Made by a program: the position numbers and the translations under genes. This document shows positions 42,071 through 50,833 of a stretch of 64,000 bases of DNA, piece after piece (positions within the stretch are counted from its first letter, which is position 1; each line of letters begins with the position of its first letter). This DNA comes from Akkermansiaceae bacterium (GTDB lineage Bacteria; Verrucomicrobiota; Verrucomicrobiia; Verrucomicrobiales; Akkermansiaceae), in assembly GCA_024233135.1 (NCBI GenBank), contig JACKPZ010000012.1:1-64000 (forward strand), read 5' to 3'. A model generated the notes under the pieces. It worked only from the letters and a program-made list of their open reading frames with translations, was not told the origin of the DNA and made no database searches.

Positions 42071-42712
42071 ATGAAAAACGCGCCTTTGGCATGGTTGGTC
42101 CGCCTGATCACCGGCGTCCGTCTCGCTGCGGACCCGGGTGGTCCGGACCGCCCGCGGATCTACTTCGCGAACCATTCCTCGCACCTCGACTTCGTGGTGA
42201 TCTGGTCCGCGCTTCCCGGGCGATTGCGCAAGCGCGCCCGGCCGGTGGCGGCGGCCGACTATTGGGACGCGGGGCCGCTGCGGCGCTGGCTGGCGAGCCG
42301 CGTGTTTCACGCCGTGCTCGTCCCGCGCGGAAAGCTTTGCCGCGGCGACGACCCGATCGGCTGCATGACGGCGGTGCTGGAGGAGGGGAACGACCTGATT
42401 CTTTTCCCGGAGGGCACGCGCAGCGTGGACGGTCGTGTCGGCGAATTCCGCTCCGGCCTGCACGCGCTCGCGCTCCGTCATCCGGAGGCGGAGCTGGTTC
42501 CCGTGCATCTGGAGAACCTCAACCGCATCCTGCCGAAGGGGGAGGTGCTGTTCCTGCCGATTCTCGGGACCGCGACCTTCGGCTCGTGTTGCGCGGGACC
42601 GGCGGAGGGCGAACACCGCCATGATTTCCTCCGCCGGGCGCGCGCGGCGCTGCTCGAGCTTTCCCACCATCCGGTGGATTCCCCCGAAGACCCCGATGAA
42701 CCTCGACCGTGA
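42071..42712 (+). CDS. 1-acyl-glycerol-3-phosphate acyltransferase-type protein
   Basis: A 213-aa PlsC-family enzyme with N-H-S-S-H-L-D (the HX4D motif) near residue 35, and F-P-E-G-T-R-S near 117. It likely transfers an acyl group in phospholipid synthesis. The gene overlaps the following phosphatidate cytidylyltransferase gene by 17 bases, linking two consecutive steps. Confidence 0.88.
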   Translation: MKNAPLAWLVRLITGVRLAADPGGPDRPRIYFANHSSHLDFVVIWSALPGRLRKRARPVAAADYWDAGPLRRWLASRVFHAVLVPRGKLCRGDDPIGCMTAVLEEGNDLILFPEGTRSVDGRVGEFRSGLHALALRHPEAELVPVHLENLNRILPKGEVLFLPILGTATFGSCCAGPAEGEHRHDFLRRARAALLELSHHPVDSPEDPDEPRP

Positions 42713-43697
42713 AACCCTCTTGCTGTTAGGCGGCGTGATCGTGCTGCTCGCATGCTCCAGCGCGATCACCGGAATGCTGATCCGCCGCCACCGTCCGGCG
42801 CTTCCCGCGACGCTGCTCAACGTCCGCAGCCGCGTGAACGCGTGGTGGGTGATGGTCGCCGTGTTCACGTTTTCCCTGATGCTGGGTAAAAACGGCATCT
42901 TCGCGCTCTATCTGCTGCTGTCGTTTCTGGCGTTGCGCGAGTTTCTCACGCTCAGCCCGATGCCGCGGGCGGATCACCGGACCTTGTTCTGGGTGTTTTT
43001 CGCGATCCTGCCGCTGCATTACCTCTTCGCGTGGGTGCCGTGGTACGGGATGTTCACGATCTTCATTCCGGTCTACGCCTTCGTGTTCATCCCGATCCGT
43101 TCGGCGCTCGCCGGCGACGTCGAGCGTTTCCTCGCGCGCACCTCGCGCATCCAGTGGGGCGTGCTGACCTGCGTGTATTTCCTCAGCCACCTGCCGATGC
43201 TGCTCTACCTGCCGATCCCCGGATACGAGGGGGAGAATGCAAAGCTGCTGCTCTTCGTGCTGCTGGTCACCCAGTTGAGCGATGTGTTCCAGTTCCTCTT
43301 CGGCAAGACCATGGGGAAACGCAAGATCGCTCCCACGGTGAGCCCGGGGAAGACCTGGGAGGGGCTCATCGGCGGTGGCTTGTGCGCCGCCGCGCTCGGC
43401 ACCGCGTTGTGGTGGGCGACGCCGTTTTCCCCGCCCGTGGCGGCGGCGATGTCAGCGTTCCTGGTGGCCGCCGGTTTTCTCGGAGGCCTGGTGATGTCCG
43501 CGGTGAAACGCTCGATCGGCGCGAAAGACTGGGGCCACGGCATCCCCGGGCACGGCGGTGTGCTCGACCGGCTCGACTCGCTGCTCTTCGCGGCACCGGT
43601 GTTCTTCCACCTCACCGGCTTCTGGTTCAACAGCAACATGGCCGCCGCCTACCAGGCGCCGCAATGGCTGCGCGGGTGGTTTCCCGGGTGGATATAA
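42696..43697 (+). CDS. Phosphatidate cytidylyltransferase
   Basis: A 333-aa integral membrane CdsA-type enzyme with about eight helices. The C-terminal signature appears as S-P-G-K-T-W-E-G-L-I-G-G and S-x-x-K-R-S-I-G-A-K-D-W-G-x-G-I-P-G-H-G-G-V-L-D-R-L-D-S. It converts phosphatidic acid and CTP to CDP-diacylglycerol, directly downstream of the acyltransferase. Confidence 0.93.
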   Translation: MNLDRETLLLLGGVIVLLACSSAITGMLIRRHRPALPATLLNVRSRVNAWWVMVAVFTFSLMLGKNGIFALYLLLSFLALREFLTLSPMPRADHRTLFWVFFAILPLHYLFAWVPWYGMFTIFIPVYAFVFIPIRSALAGDVERFLARTSRIQWGVLTCVYFLSHLPMLLYLPIPGYEGENAKLLLFVLLVTQLSDVFQFLFGKTMGKRKIAPTVSPGKTWEGLIGGGLCAAALGTALWWATPFSPPVAAAMSAFLVAAGFLGGLVMSAVKRSIGAKDWGHGIPGHGGVLDRLDSLLFAAPVFFHLTGFWFNSNMAAAYQAPQWLRGWFPGWI

Positions 43698-43703
43698 ACA
43701 GGC

Positions 43704-44363
43704 TCAGCGCGCGGCGACGGCGCGCTCCCTGGCGCGGATGAGTTTCACCGGAACGACCTCCGAGGCATCCTTGAGCATCCGGCGGCGGGCGAGCAGACCG
43801 ACTCTCGCATTGTTCGGCGGGACCCAGCCGTCACCCGCCTTCACGCTTTCCTGAGGCGTCAACAACGCGGGCGCCGCCTCGCGCAACCATGGCTGGAGTT
43901 CGACCATCTCGCCCGGTGTGAACCGATGGAACACCGGCTCCTTGAACGTCACGATCATGTCGCCGTCCGTCGTCGGCTCGGTGAGAAACGCGGCGGAGGG
44001 ATCCGTGCAGCGGGCGAGCACTTCCTTGGCCTTCGTCATCGGTTCGTCGCATGGCTCGTTGATCACCACGCAGGTCCCGTGTTTGAACACGACGAAGCTT
44101 CGGGTCGCGGTGACGTGGCGTGAACAAAACGCGATCAGGTCCTCGCCTTCGGTCGTGGGCATGGTGCCTGATGGTTGGTTCGAGGTGGTTCCGGGGTTTT
44201 CGGAAACCCGGTGTGCGATGGGTGCCGCGCCCTTTTTCGATAAGGTGAAAGAGGGCTGCACCCACGCGACCGCGAGCCCGAAGACGCCCGCGAGAAGCAG
44301 GGCCACGGGCAGTGCGATGCGCGAGGAAAGCGGGCTGCGGGAGTCGTTCGAGGGATTCAACAT
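43704..44363 (-). CDS. Single-pass membrane hypothetical protein
   Basis: A 219-aa protein with a membrane helix at about 16-34 (I-A-L-P-V-A-L-L-L-A-G-V-F-G-L-A-V) and an extracytoplasmic domain with two spaced cysteines (F-C-S-R-H, G-T-C-V-V, P-C-D-E, R-C-T-D), possibly disulphide-bonded. Function unknown. It diverges from the PEP-CTERM gene. Confidence 0.65.
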   Translation of the reverse strand: MLNPSNDSRSPLSSRIALPVALLLAGVFGLAVAWVQPSFTLSKKGAAPIAHRVSENPGTTSNQPSGTMPTTEGEDLIAFCSRHVTATRSFVVFKHGTCVVINEPCDEPMTKAKEVLARCTDPSAAFLTEPTTDGDMIVTFKEPVFHRFTPGEMVELQPWLREAAPALLTPQESVKAGDGWVPPNNARVGLLARRRMLKDASEVVPVKLIRARERAVAAR

Positions 44364-44377
44364 GGTTAAATTTTATT

Positions 44378-44402
44378 AAATATTGACAACCGTTCAATAT
44401 TT
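44378..44402. promoter_or_regulatory. Inverted repeat in the divergent promoter region
   Basis: AAATATTGA and TCAATATTT form a perfect 9-bp inverted repeat around CAACCGT, in an AT-rich gap between divergent genes. It includes a -35-like TTGACA (44383-44388) for the plus-strand gene. An operator is likelier than a terminator because both flanking genes point away. Confidence 0.45.
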
Positions 44403-44437
44403 TTTTGAAATTCGCGCCGTGCTGTTGATCCCCACCT

Positions 44438-45286
44438 ATGAACACCCAAAGTCCCACACCCCGGGGCGGCCGCCCTTTGCCGCTTCTTTGCCGGGCCGTG
44501 GCGGCGATCCTGCTCACCGCAGGAGGCGCTGGCACCACCCGGGCCGAAAACGTCGACACTGAGCTCCTCTTGCTCGTCGACATCACTCGTCCTGGACTTT
44601 CCGATTCGGAGTTCAGCGACTTGATGGATGGTTACGCGAACGCATTCACGACCACCGAGATTCTGGATTCGATCCAGTCCGGTGCCACGGGGCGGATCGC
44701 CGTATCCATGATGCTCTATGGAAACTCGTCCACGCAGGTGGTGGGCATTCCGTGGATGATGATCGGAAGCCAGGCGGATGCGAACGTGTTCGCGAGCCTG
44801 GCGCGGAACCTGAGCCGGCCGTTCTCGGTCTCCACATCGGATGTCGCAGCCGCGCTGAGCGTGGCAACCGCGTCGTTCGGCACGGAAACCGGCGGCGCAT
44901 CGAATGGTTTCGAAAGCACGATGCAGATCGTCGAAATCGCGACGGCGAAAAAGCAGCCGAACAACACCGCCGCCGGCGCGGCCTCGAGCAGCTCGGCTTC
45001 CATCGCATCCGGTGTTGATCTCATCAATGCGATCGCACTCGGAAATCAGGCGAACGCCATCGACAGCTTCTACACCGACAACGTGATCGGAAGCGGCATC
45101 GAAGGCGTCACCGCGTCGAGCACGCCCGTTTCCAATACCGGCGCCTTCACGGCTGCCGTGGCGGGCATGGTTTCCTCGACCGTGACGACCGGTGCCGCCC
45201 AGTCGCTCAACGCGGTTCCGGAGCCGACACCGCTCTTCGGTCTGCTGCCCGCATCGCTGCTTCTCTGGAGACGCCGCCGCGGATGA
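44438..45286 (+). CDS. DUF1194 (VWA-like) PEP-CTERM protein
   Basis: A 282-aa exported protein: N-terminal basic region and signal peptide (A-V-A-A-I-L-L-T-A-G-G-A-G), a DUF1194/von Willebrand A-like domain beginning V-D-T-E-L-L-L-L-V-D-I-T, and a C-terminal sorting signal V-P-E-P-T-P followed by a hydrophobic helix and R-R-R-R. PEP-CTERM proteins are cut by exosortase and sent to the cell surface. Coupled by ATGA to the next gene. Confidence 0.85.
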   Translation: MNTQSPTPRGGRPLPLLCRAVAAILLTAGGAGTTRAENVDTELLLLVDITRPGLSDSEFSDLMDGYANAFTTTEILDSIQSGATGRIAVSMMLYGNSSTQVVGIPWMMIGSQADANVFASLARNLSRPFSVSTSDVAAALSVATASFGTETGGASNGFESTMQIVEIATAKKQPNNTAAGAASSSSASIASGVDLINAIALGNQANAIDSFYTDNVIGSGIEGVTASSTPVSNTGAFTAAVAGMVSSTVTTGAAQSLNAVPEPTPLFGLLPASLLLWRRRRG

Positions 45287-46050
45287 ACCCGAACGACCAT
45301 CAAGCCATGAATTCCGCACTGTTTTACCGTGAAGCTTCCGGCCGGGACGAACCGCCGATGATCACCTCCAACGAGGTGGCGGAGCAGGTCGGCCGCGAGA
45401 TCCTCGAAGGCCGATTGGAACCCGCCGCATGGGCAGCCGCCTTGGTCGAAGCCGGGGGCAAACGACGTGAGGCCATCGCGGCCTACACCCGTATCCGCGC
45501 CCGCAAGCTCGGCGAACTCCACCGAGTCCAACGCCAGCGCGACATGTCCTTGGACGTTCGCCGCGTCGCCAAATGCATGGGGGACACCGAGGCTCGCAAC
45601 GAACTCGCCCGCACGATCCAGGAACTGATCGACAGCGAGCGCCGTGACGGACCGCTCAACTTCATCCGTCCGAAACTCTCGACGCTGTGGCTGGCCATCC
45701 TGTTCCTCGGCAGCGCCGGCACCGTGGCCTCCATGGGCCGCTTGTTCGCCACACGGCTTCCGGATGTCGCGCACGCCGCGCCGTTCGCTCCGGCCATCGG
45801 CCTGCTCGTCGTGATCTGCGCCGTGATCCTTCGTTTCGGCCTGCCGAAACGCTGGATCATGATCGGCTGGAACACCGGCATGGTCGCCGCCTGCAATATC
45901 GTCTGCCTCAGCTCGCTGTTGCTCGGTGCCAAGGTGATCAAACACGCCGTCGCCACCGATTCGCGTCCGGTTTCCGCCATGGAGGCGCTCCAGTCGCCTG
46001 CGGCTCCGGAGAAACCGCCGGCAGGAAAAGCCCTCGCCGCGTTCCCCTGA
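45283..46050 (+). CDS. Hypothetical membrane protein
   Basis: A 255-aa protein with a charged helical N-terminal half (about 30-125: E-V-A-E-Q-V-G-R-E-I-L-E-G-R, then L-A-R-T-I-Q-E-L-I-D) and three hydrophobic helices between 134 and 222. A proline/alanine-rich tail follows. The start overlaps the PEP-CTERM stop. Function unknown. Confidence 0.7.
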   Translation: MNPNDHQAMNSALFYREASGRDEPPMITSNEVAEQVGREILEGRLEPAAWAAALVEAGGKRREAIAAYTRIRARKLGELHRVQRQRDMSLDVRRVAKCMGDTEARNELARTIQELIDSERRDGPLNFIRPKLSTLWLAILFLGSAGTVASMGRLFATRLPDVAHAAPFAPAIGLLVVICAVILRFGLPKRWIMIGWNTGMVAACNIVCLSSLLLGAKVIKHAVATDSRPVSAMEALQSPAAPEKPPAGKALAAFP

Positions 46051-46147
46051 GAAAGCTCCCCAGCCCACCCCGAGCCCCCCCGGAGCGGAAGCCGCCCCCA
46101 AATCCCGGCTTCCGCTCCGGTTTTGGTCCGTTACCGTCGCCGGCATC

Positions 46148-47185
46148 ATGACCGACGCGACCGACGCCGCCCTTCTCGGCGTGCTCCAACAATCGCTGCC
46201 ATTCTCCCGCCGACCCTTTGACGAGATCGGAGCCGCCTGCGGCCTCGACGGAGGTGAAATTCTCGACCGCATCCGAGCCCTCAAGGACGCCCGGGTCATC
46301 CGCCAGATCAGCGCCATCTTCGACACCCGCAGCCTTGGCTACGCGTCGTCGCTTGTCGCCGCGAAGATCGCTCCGGAGAAACTCGACGCCGCCGTCGAGG
46401 TGATCAACTCCCACCCCGGAGTGAGCCACAACTACCTGCGCAACCACGAGTTCAACCTCTGGTACACCATCGCCGTGCCGCCCACCAGCCGGCTCGGGCT
46501 CGACGGCACGGTCGATCTGCTCCACCGCCTGTCTGGTGCGGAAACCACCCGCCTGCTGCCGACGCTCCGGCTGTTCAAGATCGGCGTGCGTTTCGACACC
46601 GAGGGCTCGGCGAAACCGGATGACCGCGCCAAGCCCGCCTACACCGAGGCGAACCGATCCGAGGCCCGCCCGCTCACTGCGACGGAGATCGAATTCGTCC
46701 GCCTCATGCAGCGCGACATCGAGCTCGTGCCCGAGCCCTTCGTTTCCATCGCCGGCGAACTCGGCATTCCGTTCGAAGAAGTCGCCGCCATGCATGAGGA
46801 CTTTTTGAAAACCGGACGCATGCGCCGCTTCGCCGCCGTCCTGCATCATCGCAAGGCCGGCTTCGGCGCCAACGCCATGGGTGTCTGGGCGGGTCCGCAG
46901 GACAATCCCGAAGCCCTCCGGCAACTCGGCGAAACCATGGCCGGCTTCCGCGCCGTCAGCCACGCCTACCAGCGCCCGAGTTATCCGGACTGGCCCTACA
47001 ACCTCTTCACCATGGTCCACGGCAAGTCCGAGGAAGAGTGCGAACAAACCCTGCAGGCCATCGCCGAAGCCACCGGCATCAGCGACCACCACGCGCTCTA
47101 CTCGACCCACGAGTTCAAGAAAGTCCGCGTCCGCTATTTCACGGACGAGGAGATCAAGTGGGAGGAAGAACACGCCGGATCATGA
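46148..47185 (+). CDS. Fused siroheme decarboxylase-type AsnC protein (AhbA/AhbB-like)
   Basis: A 345-aa protein made of two tandem Lrp/AsnC-like halves. Half one: helix-turn-helix region with R-R-P-F-D-E-I-G, I-S-A-I-F-D-T-R-S-L-G-Y and N-Y-L-R-N-H-E-F-N-L-W. Half two: V-P-E-P-F-V-S-I-A, F-G-A-N-A-M-G-V-W and Y-Q-R-P-S-Y-P-D-W-P-Y-N-L-F-T-M. The last is the signature of siroheme decarboxylases (AhbA/B, NirDLGH), which act in haem or d1-haem synthesis rather than as regulators. The fusion of both halves is notable. Confidence 0.8.
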   Translation: MTDATDAALLGVLQQSLPFSRRPFDEIGAACGLDGGEILDRIRALKDARVIRQISAIFDTRSLGYASSLVAAKIAPEKLDAAVEVINSHPGVSHNYLRNHEFNLWYTIAVPPTSRLGLDGTVDLLHRLSGAETTRLLPTLRLFKIGVRFDTEGSAKPDDRAKPAYTEANRSEARPLTATEIEFVRLMQRDIELVPEPFVSIAGELGIPFEEVAAMHEDFLKTGRMRRFAAVLHHRKAGFGANAMGVWAGPQDNPEALRQLGETMAGFRAVSHAYQRPSYPDWPYNLFTMVHGKSEEECEQTLQAIAEATGISDHHALYSTHEFKKVRVRYFTDEEIKWEEEHAGS

Positions 47186-47748
47186 GCGAGCCCATCCACC
47201 GCCTGCACACGCTTCCGGAGTTGTTCTTTTCCGAGGAAACCGACCGTCCGTTCGTGTTTTGCAACGACTGCCGCCAGCCGCTCGCCGCTTGTGAGGAAGG
47301 ACACCTCATCCAGAAAGTCATTTCCAAAGGCGAGACGATCATGGAGCTCGCCCTCTGCATCGCCTGCCACGACAAGCTCCAGCAATCCTACTCGCAGGAA
47401 TCCCGCGAGCGTATCTGGAATTTCTATCTCGACCACGGTGACATCGGCGGACGTTTGAGGAAATTCCAGTCCATCCCCGCCGCAAGCCCGGAGCCATGGA
47501 CGAACCACTGCCTCACCTGCAGCTCCACCCGTTCCACGCAGGACGAATATGTCATCGCCGGCCAGGTGCTCGATGGTCTGCTCGTGTATGGCGAAACGCC
47601 GATGATGGTCTGCGGTTCCTGCATGGAGAAAATCACCGACATGCTCTCTGAGGAAACCCGCGACAGCTACGACAAGTGGATGGAGCGCGTCGTCCCATCG
47701 GCCCCCGAGACCATCGATGACAAGCCGCGCCGCCGCGTGTTCCTCTGA
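47182..47748 (+). CDS. Cysteine-rich hypothetical protein
   Basis: A 188-aa protein with three CxxC-type pairs: F-C-N-D-C near residue 27, C-I-A-C-H near 59 and C-L-T-C-S near 110, plus C-G-S-C near 147. They probably hold zinc in two zinc-ribbon-like modules. It is coupled to the siroheme-decarboxylase-type gene by ATGA. No family is recognised. Confidence 0.7.
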   Translation: MSEPIHRLHTLPELFFSEETDRPFVFCNDCRQPLAACEEGHLIQKVISKGETIMELALCIACHDKLQQSYSQESRERIWNFYLDHGDIGGRLRKFQSIPAASPEPWTNHCLTCSSTRSTQDEYVIAGQVLDGLLVYGETPMMVCGSCMEKITDMLSEETRDSYDKWMERVVPSAPETIDDKPRRRVFL

Positions 47749-47896
47749 GCGGCAACGATTTGGTGCCATCCTGTCGTGGGCCTTCCCGCCTGCCGCCTGT
47801 TTCCGTCGATTCCAGCGAAATGGAATGTCGGTCACGACCGGAGCGCATTCACTCTGGTGTTTCGTGCTTCATCAAAAAAGCGCGCCACCGGTATGC

Positions 47897-47931
47897 AAAA
47901 AGGCCCTCCGACAGTTGCCTGCCGGAGGGCC
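47897..47931 (-). terminator. Intrinsic terminator of the large RNA
   Basis: On the minus strand GGCCCTCCG pairs with CGGAGGGCC around a 12-nt loop and is followed at once by TTTTT. This is the cleanest Rho-independent terminator in the window and it is oriented to end a minus-strand transcript. Confidence 0.85.
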
Positions 47932-48930
47932 TGATACCGGACCTCGCGGTCCATCCCTTCCATCACCCTTGCGGGCTTTGCGTTGGAAAGGAGGGGAGTG
48001 GGAACTCGCCACATTCTCTTTCCCCGGTCGACTGGCATTGGGCGCCCGATCCCACCCGTCGAGTGGTTTCGGCTGCCAGTTCCCCGACGCCGCGCGATTC
48101 AAGCGAGGACGATTTCGCCTGTCTTTCCGGCTCCGCGGCGGAGCCGGCCGACGGTGTCGCCACCACCGGCTTGTCGGGTGAGACTTCTTGGCCCGGCTGC
48201 CGTGCGCTTGCAACGCGCTCCGGGTTCCGGACTTCGATGGAAAACCCCGCTGGGAGCGGTGCCTTCTTTCTTGGATTTTCCGAGGTCGGCATCGCGCCCG
48301 ATGTTCGGTTCGCGATCGTTTGCCCCGGAAGACGGGTCTTGTCTCTTACCCCTCACGTTGCGTTTTCATTCCCAGACGGACGATTCCGTTTCCGGAACCT
48401 CCCGCGAGTTCGGACCTTATCGACCTTGTCCTGGTCATCACCCTGCCGGGTGCCTTCCAGTGGCTGGTCTCAGCCCGCGACGGGTGGATCCCTTTTTGGC
48501 CCTTACCGGTTGCGACGCCGGCGGATTACGCAGCTTTTTGGTTCGTCCCAAGCCGCGGGATTCCATTCCCACCACACTGGCTCACAGTAGCAACGATCGG
48601 TCTGCGACCGACTGTGTTCGCGACAGCCCTTGTTTCAACCTGAAGGACCTCGCGTGACTCGGCTTCGCGACTGGTTGTGCGGAACCACGATCCGGCCGGA
48701 CCTGTTCCGCGTCGCTCGCCGCCTGATTTCCCGGTCGTTGTTCACGGAGCGGAACGACCCGCCCCGGGGAAATCGGTGACATTGGCCTCGGAATCCGCCC
48801 CGCTCCGAAGAGCCGGCATCCTCCAAGGGGCCGGGAACGCCAGTTCCTCCCGACCATTTTCCGGACTTTCGTCCGGTTGTATCCCAAGCGCGCTTCCGAT
48901 CTCCGAGGAGGTGTTTCACGCGCTCCGTTC

Positions 48931-48942
48931 TGTCAAAGAGCG
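48931..48942 (-). promoter_or_regulatory. boxA-like antitermination element
   Basis: The minus strand reads CGCTCTTTGACA, which matches the boxA element found in rRNA leaders and other long untranslated transcripts bound by NusB/NusE. It lies directly after a short hairpin and upstream of the structured region, as expected for an untranslated RNA protected from Rho. Confidence 0.6.
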
Positions 48943-49190
48943 ATGTTCCCTGAGGAACAGATCGAATGAAGCAGCAGATCAGGCGGTAGTCAACATGTTT
49001 CTTGCGCAAAGTGTTGGCGGTAAGCGTGTTGTGAATAACATGCGAATAAGATTTCATCATTTCCGGCATGAAATCCGCTGCAAATCGGGAGTCGGGGTGC
49101 GCCGCTGGATTCCGGCGCGGGGTGGAGGAGTCCGCGTCCCACACGGGTCCACCGAACCAACCGGCCCCGCCCGTCTCTAACAATTGAGGC

Positions 49191-50331
49191 TCAATCCTCG
49201 TCGTCCTTCGCGCCCTTCACGCGGACCTTGCCGCGGAGTTTGGCTTCGATGAACGCGTCGAGATCCCCATCCATGGTGGCCTGGATGTTGTTGGTTTCCT
49301 CGCCGGTGCGGAGGTCGAGCACCTTCTGATAGGGCTGGAAGACGTACGAGCGGATCTGGTTGCCCCAGGCCACGTCGCCTTTCTCGCCATACGCGCGTTC
49401 GGACTCGGCCTTCTGTTTGTCCTCCTCGATCTGATAGAGCTTGGCCTTGAGGATCTCGTAAGCGAGTTCGCGGTTTTGCCCTTGCGTGCGCGCGCCGGTG
49501 GAGCGGATGAGGATGCCGGTGGGAAGGTGGCGCAGCAACACGGCGGTCTCCACCTTGTTGACGTTCTGGCCGCCTTTGCCGCCGGACCGGGTGGTGGTGA
49601 TCTCGACGTCCTTCTCGGCGATCTCGATCTTGATTTCCTTCGAGATCTCCGGCGTGGCGTCGATGGCGGCGAAAGACGTGTGGCGTTTCGCGGCGGCGTC
49701 GAAGGGGGAGATGCGGACGAGGCGGTGCACGCCGCGTTCGTTCTTCAGGAAACCATAGGCGTTTTCCCCGGCGATCTTGAGCGTCGCGGAACGCAGGCCG
49801 GCCTCGTCGCCGTCCTGCCAGTCCATCACTTCCACCTCATAGCCATGGGCCTCGGCCCAGCGGGTGTACATCCGGTGCAGCATCTGCGCCCAATCGCAGG
49901 CCTCGGTGCCGCCGGCACCCGCCTGGATCACGAGATAACAATTCGACGAGTCGCTCGGTTGGTTGAGAAGCGTGAGCAGCTCGAACGAGCGGATGTCGCC
50001 TTCGAGTGACTTCGCGTTTTCCAGCGCCTCTTGCGCGAGATCGCCGTCATCGAACTCCTTCGCGAGATTGATTCCTTCCTCCACGTCCGCCACGCGGCCT
50101 TCGAGTTTGAGGAAACTCTCGAGTTTCTTCTTCAGCCCCGCCGCCTTCGAGCTGATGGACTTCGCCTTGTCGGCATCGTTCCAGAACTCGGGGGCGCCCA
50201 TGGCCTCCTCGAGGGTTTGAATTTCGTTTTCGAGGGCTGGGACGTCAAAGATACCTCCTGAGTTTCGACAGGCGGCTTTTCAGGCCGTCCAAGTCGAGCG
50301 CCAGGAGGTCAGCGGTAGGAAGGTTCGACAT
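49191..50331 (-). CDS. prfB: Peptide chain release factor 2 with programmed +1 frameshift
   Basis: RF2 is encoded in two frames. The first runs from the ATG at 50331 for 28 codons and meets an in-frame TGA (50247-50245). The site reads AGGAGG-TAT-CTT-TGA-C (minus strand), with an internal Shine-Dalgarno-like AGGAGG and CTTTGAC slip site exactly as in E. coli prfB. The second frame continues from GAC at 50246 to the stop at 49191. Stop recognition motif S-P-F and the G-G-Q (S-G-G-K-G-G-Q-N-V) are present. RF2 level controls its own synthesis through this site. Confidence 0.95.
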
Positions 50332-50523
50332 GCGGGCGGCAGGAAACGGCAGGAATCCCCGCGAGGCAAGGAGGAAGCAGAGTGCAATCGTCGCTATGGC
50401 ACATCTGCCCGGCGCCCCCATCGCGGCGACCCGTCAGACATCTGGGATTCGGGAGTTCCTCACACCAAATCCCCGCGATCTTGATGGCTTCCGCGGGTTC
50501 ACCATTCACATGATTCACCCGCC

Positions 50524-50557
50524 TTGGCATTTTCCTTGCTTGAAACCATAAATATGG
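50524..50557 (+). promoter_or_regulatory. vapBC promoter with palindrome
   Basis: TTGGCA (50524-50529), 17 bases, CATAAA (50547-50552). The -10 overlaps a palindrome CCATA-AA-TATGG (50546-50557), a probable operator for the ribbon-helix-helix antitoxin. The ATG follows at 50570. Confidence 0.5.
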
Positions 50558-50569
50558 AATCCTTGGTCC

Positions 50570-50833
50570 ATGAAGACCACCTTGGAACTTCCGGACGAAA
50601 CCTTCCGCCAGGCGAAGGCAAGGGCGGCGCTTCGAGGGATTCCCATGAAGCAGTTCGTCACCGAGGCGTTGGAGGAAAAGCTGCGGGGCGATTCTTCCCA
50701 AGGATCTCCCGCCCCATCGCCCCCGTGGATGCGCGGGTTCGGCGCCCTTGCGGATCTGCGGGATGAAAACCGGCGTCTCGAAGGACTCATCGCGGAAGAG
50801 TTTGGAAAGATCGAGCCGGAGGATGAGGCGTGA
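50570..50833 (+). CDS. Ribbon-helix-helix antitoxin (VapB type)
   Basis: An 87-aa protein with a ribbon-helix-helix N-terminus: M-K-T-T-L-E-L-P-D-E-T-F-R-Q-A-K-A-R-A-A, then G-I-P-M-K-Q-F-V-T-E-A-L. The acidic C-terminal half is the expected toxin-binding part. It overlaps the toxin gene by GTGA. Confidence 0.85.
   Translation: MKTTLELPDETFRQAKARAALRGIPMKQFVTEALEEKLRGDSSQGSPAPSPPWMRGFGALADLRDENRRLEGLIAEEFGKIEPEDEA

Larger units (their letters stand above)
47896..48960 (-). ncRNA. Candidate large structured non-coding RNA, about 1.06 kb
   Basis: No reading frame here has protein-like character or a start signal. On the minus strand the region has an ordered transcript architecture: a possible promoter (TTGACT 48993-48988, 17 bases, TTCATT), a TGTTCC/GGAACA hairpin (48944-48959), a boxA-like CGCTCTTTGACA (48942-48931), many local hairpins and a terminator. 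Minus-strand hairpins include CCGGAC-GAAA-GTCCGG (48861-48876), GCTC-TTCG-GAGC (48802-48813), a 9-bp stem at 48127-48147, CCC-GCAA-GGG (47966-47975) and GGACC-GCGA-GGTCC (47939-47952). GNRA and UUCG loops appear only when read on the minus strand. I do not recognise RNase P, tmRNA, SRP or a group II domain V. Confidence 0.65.

Noticed and set aside
46148..47185. Ordinary Lrp/AsnC transcription regulator
   Set aside because: The tandem halves and the R-P-S-Y-P-D-W-P-Y-N-L-F segment point to siroheme decarboxylase-type proteins.
48099..48356. Minus-strand frame with an A-N-D-like start and short C-terminal tag, considered as a tmRNA
   Set aside because: No tRNA-like domain, T-arm or CCA end is found on either side and the region is far longer than tmRNA.
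47760..48657. Several open frames of 150-280 codons in the gap before prfB
   Set aside because: They overlap each other in different frames, are rich in R, P and S, lack start signals and match no family; the region is better explained as a structured RNA.
48861..48876. GAAAGTCCGG sequence considered as RNase P conserved region I
   Set aside because: It is the closed hairpin CCGGAC-GAAA-GTCCGG rather than the single-stranded GAGGAAAGTCC motif, and no other RNase P conserved region is seen.
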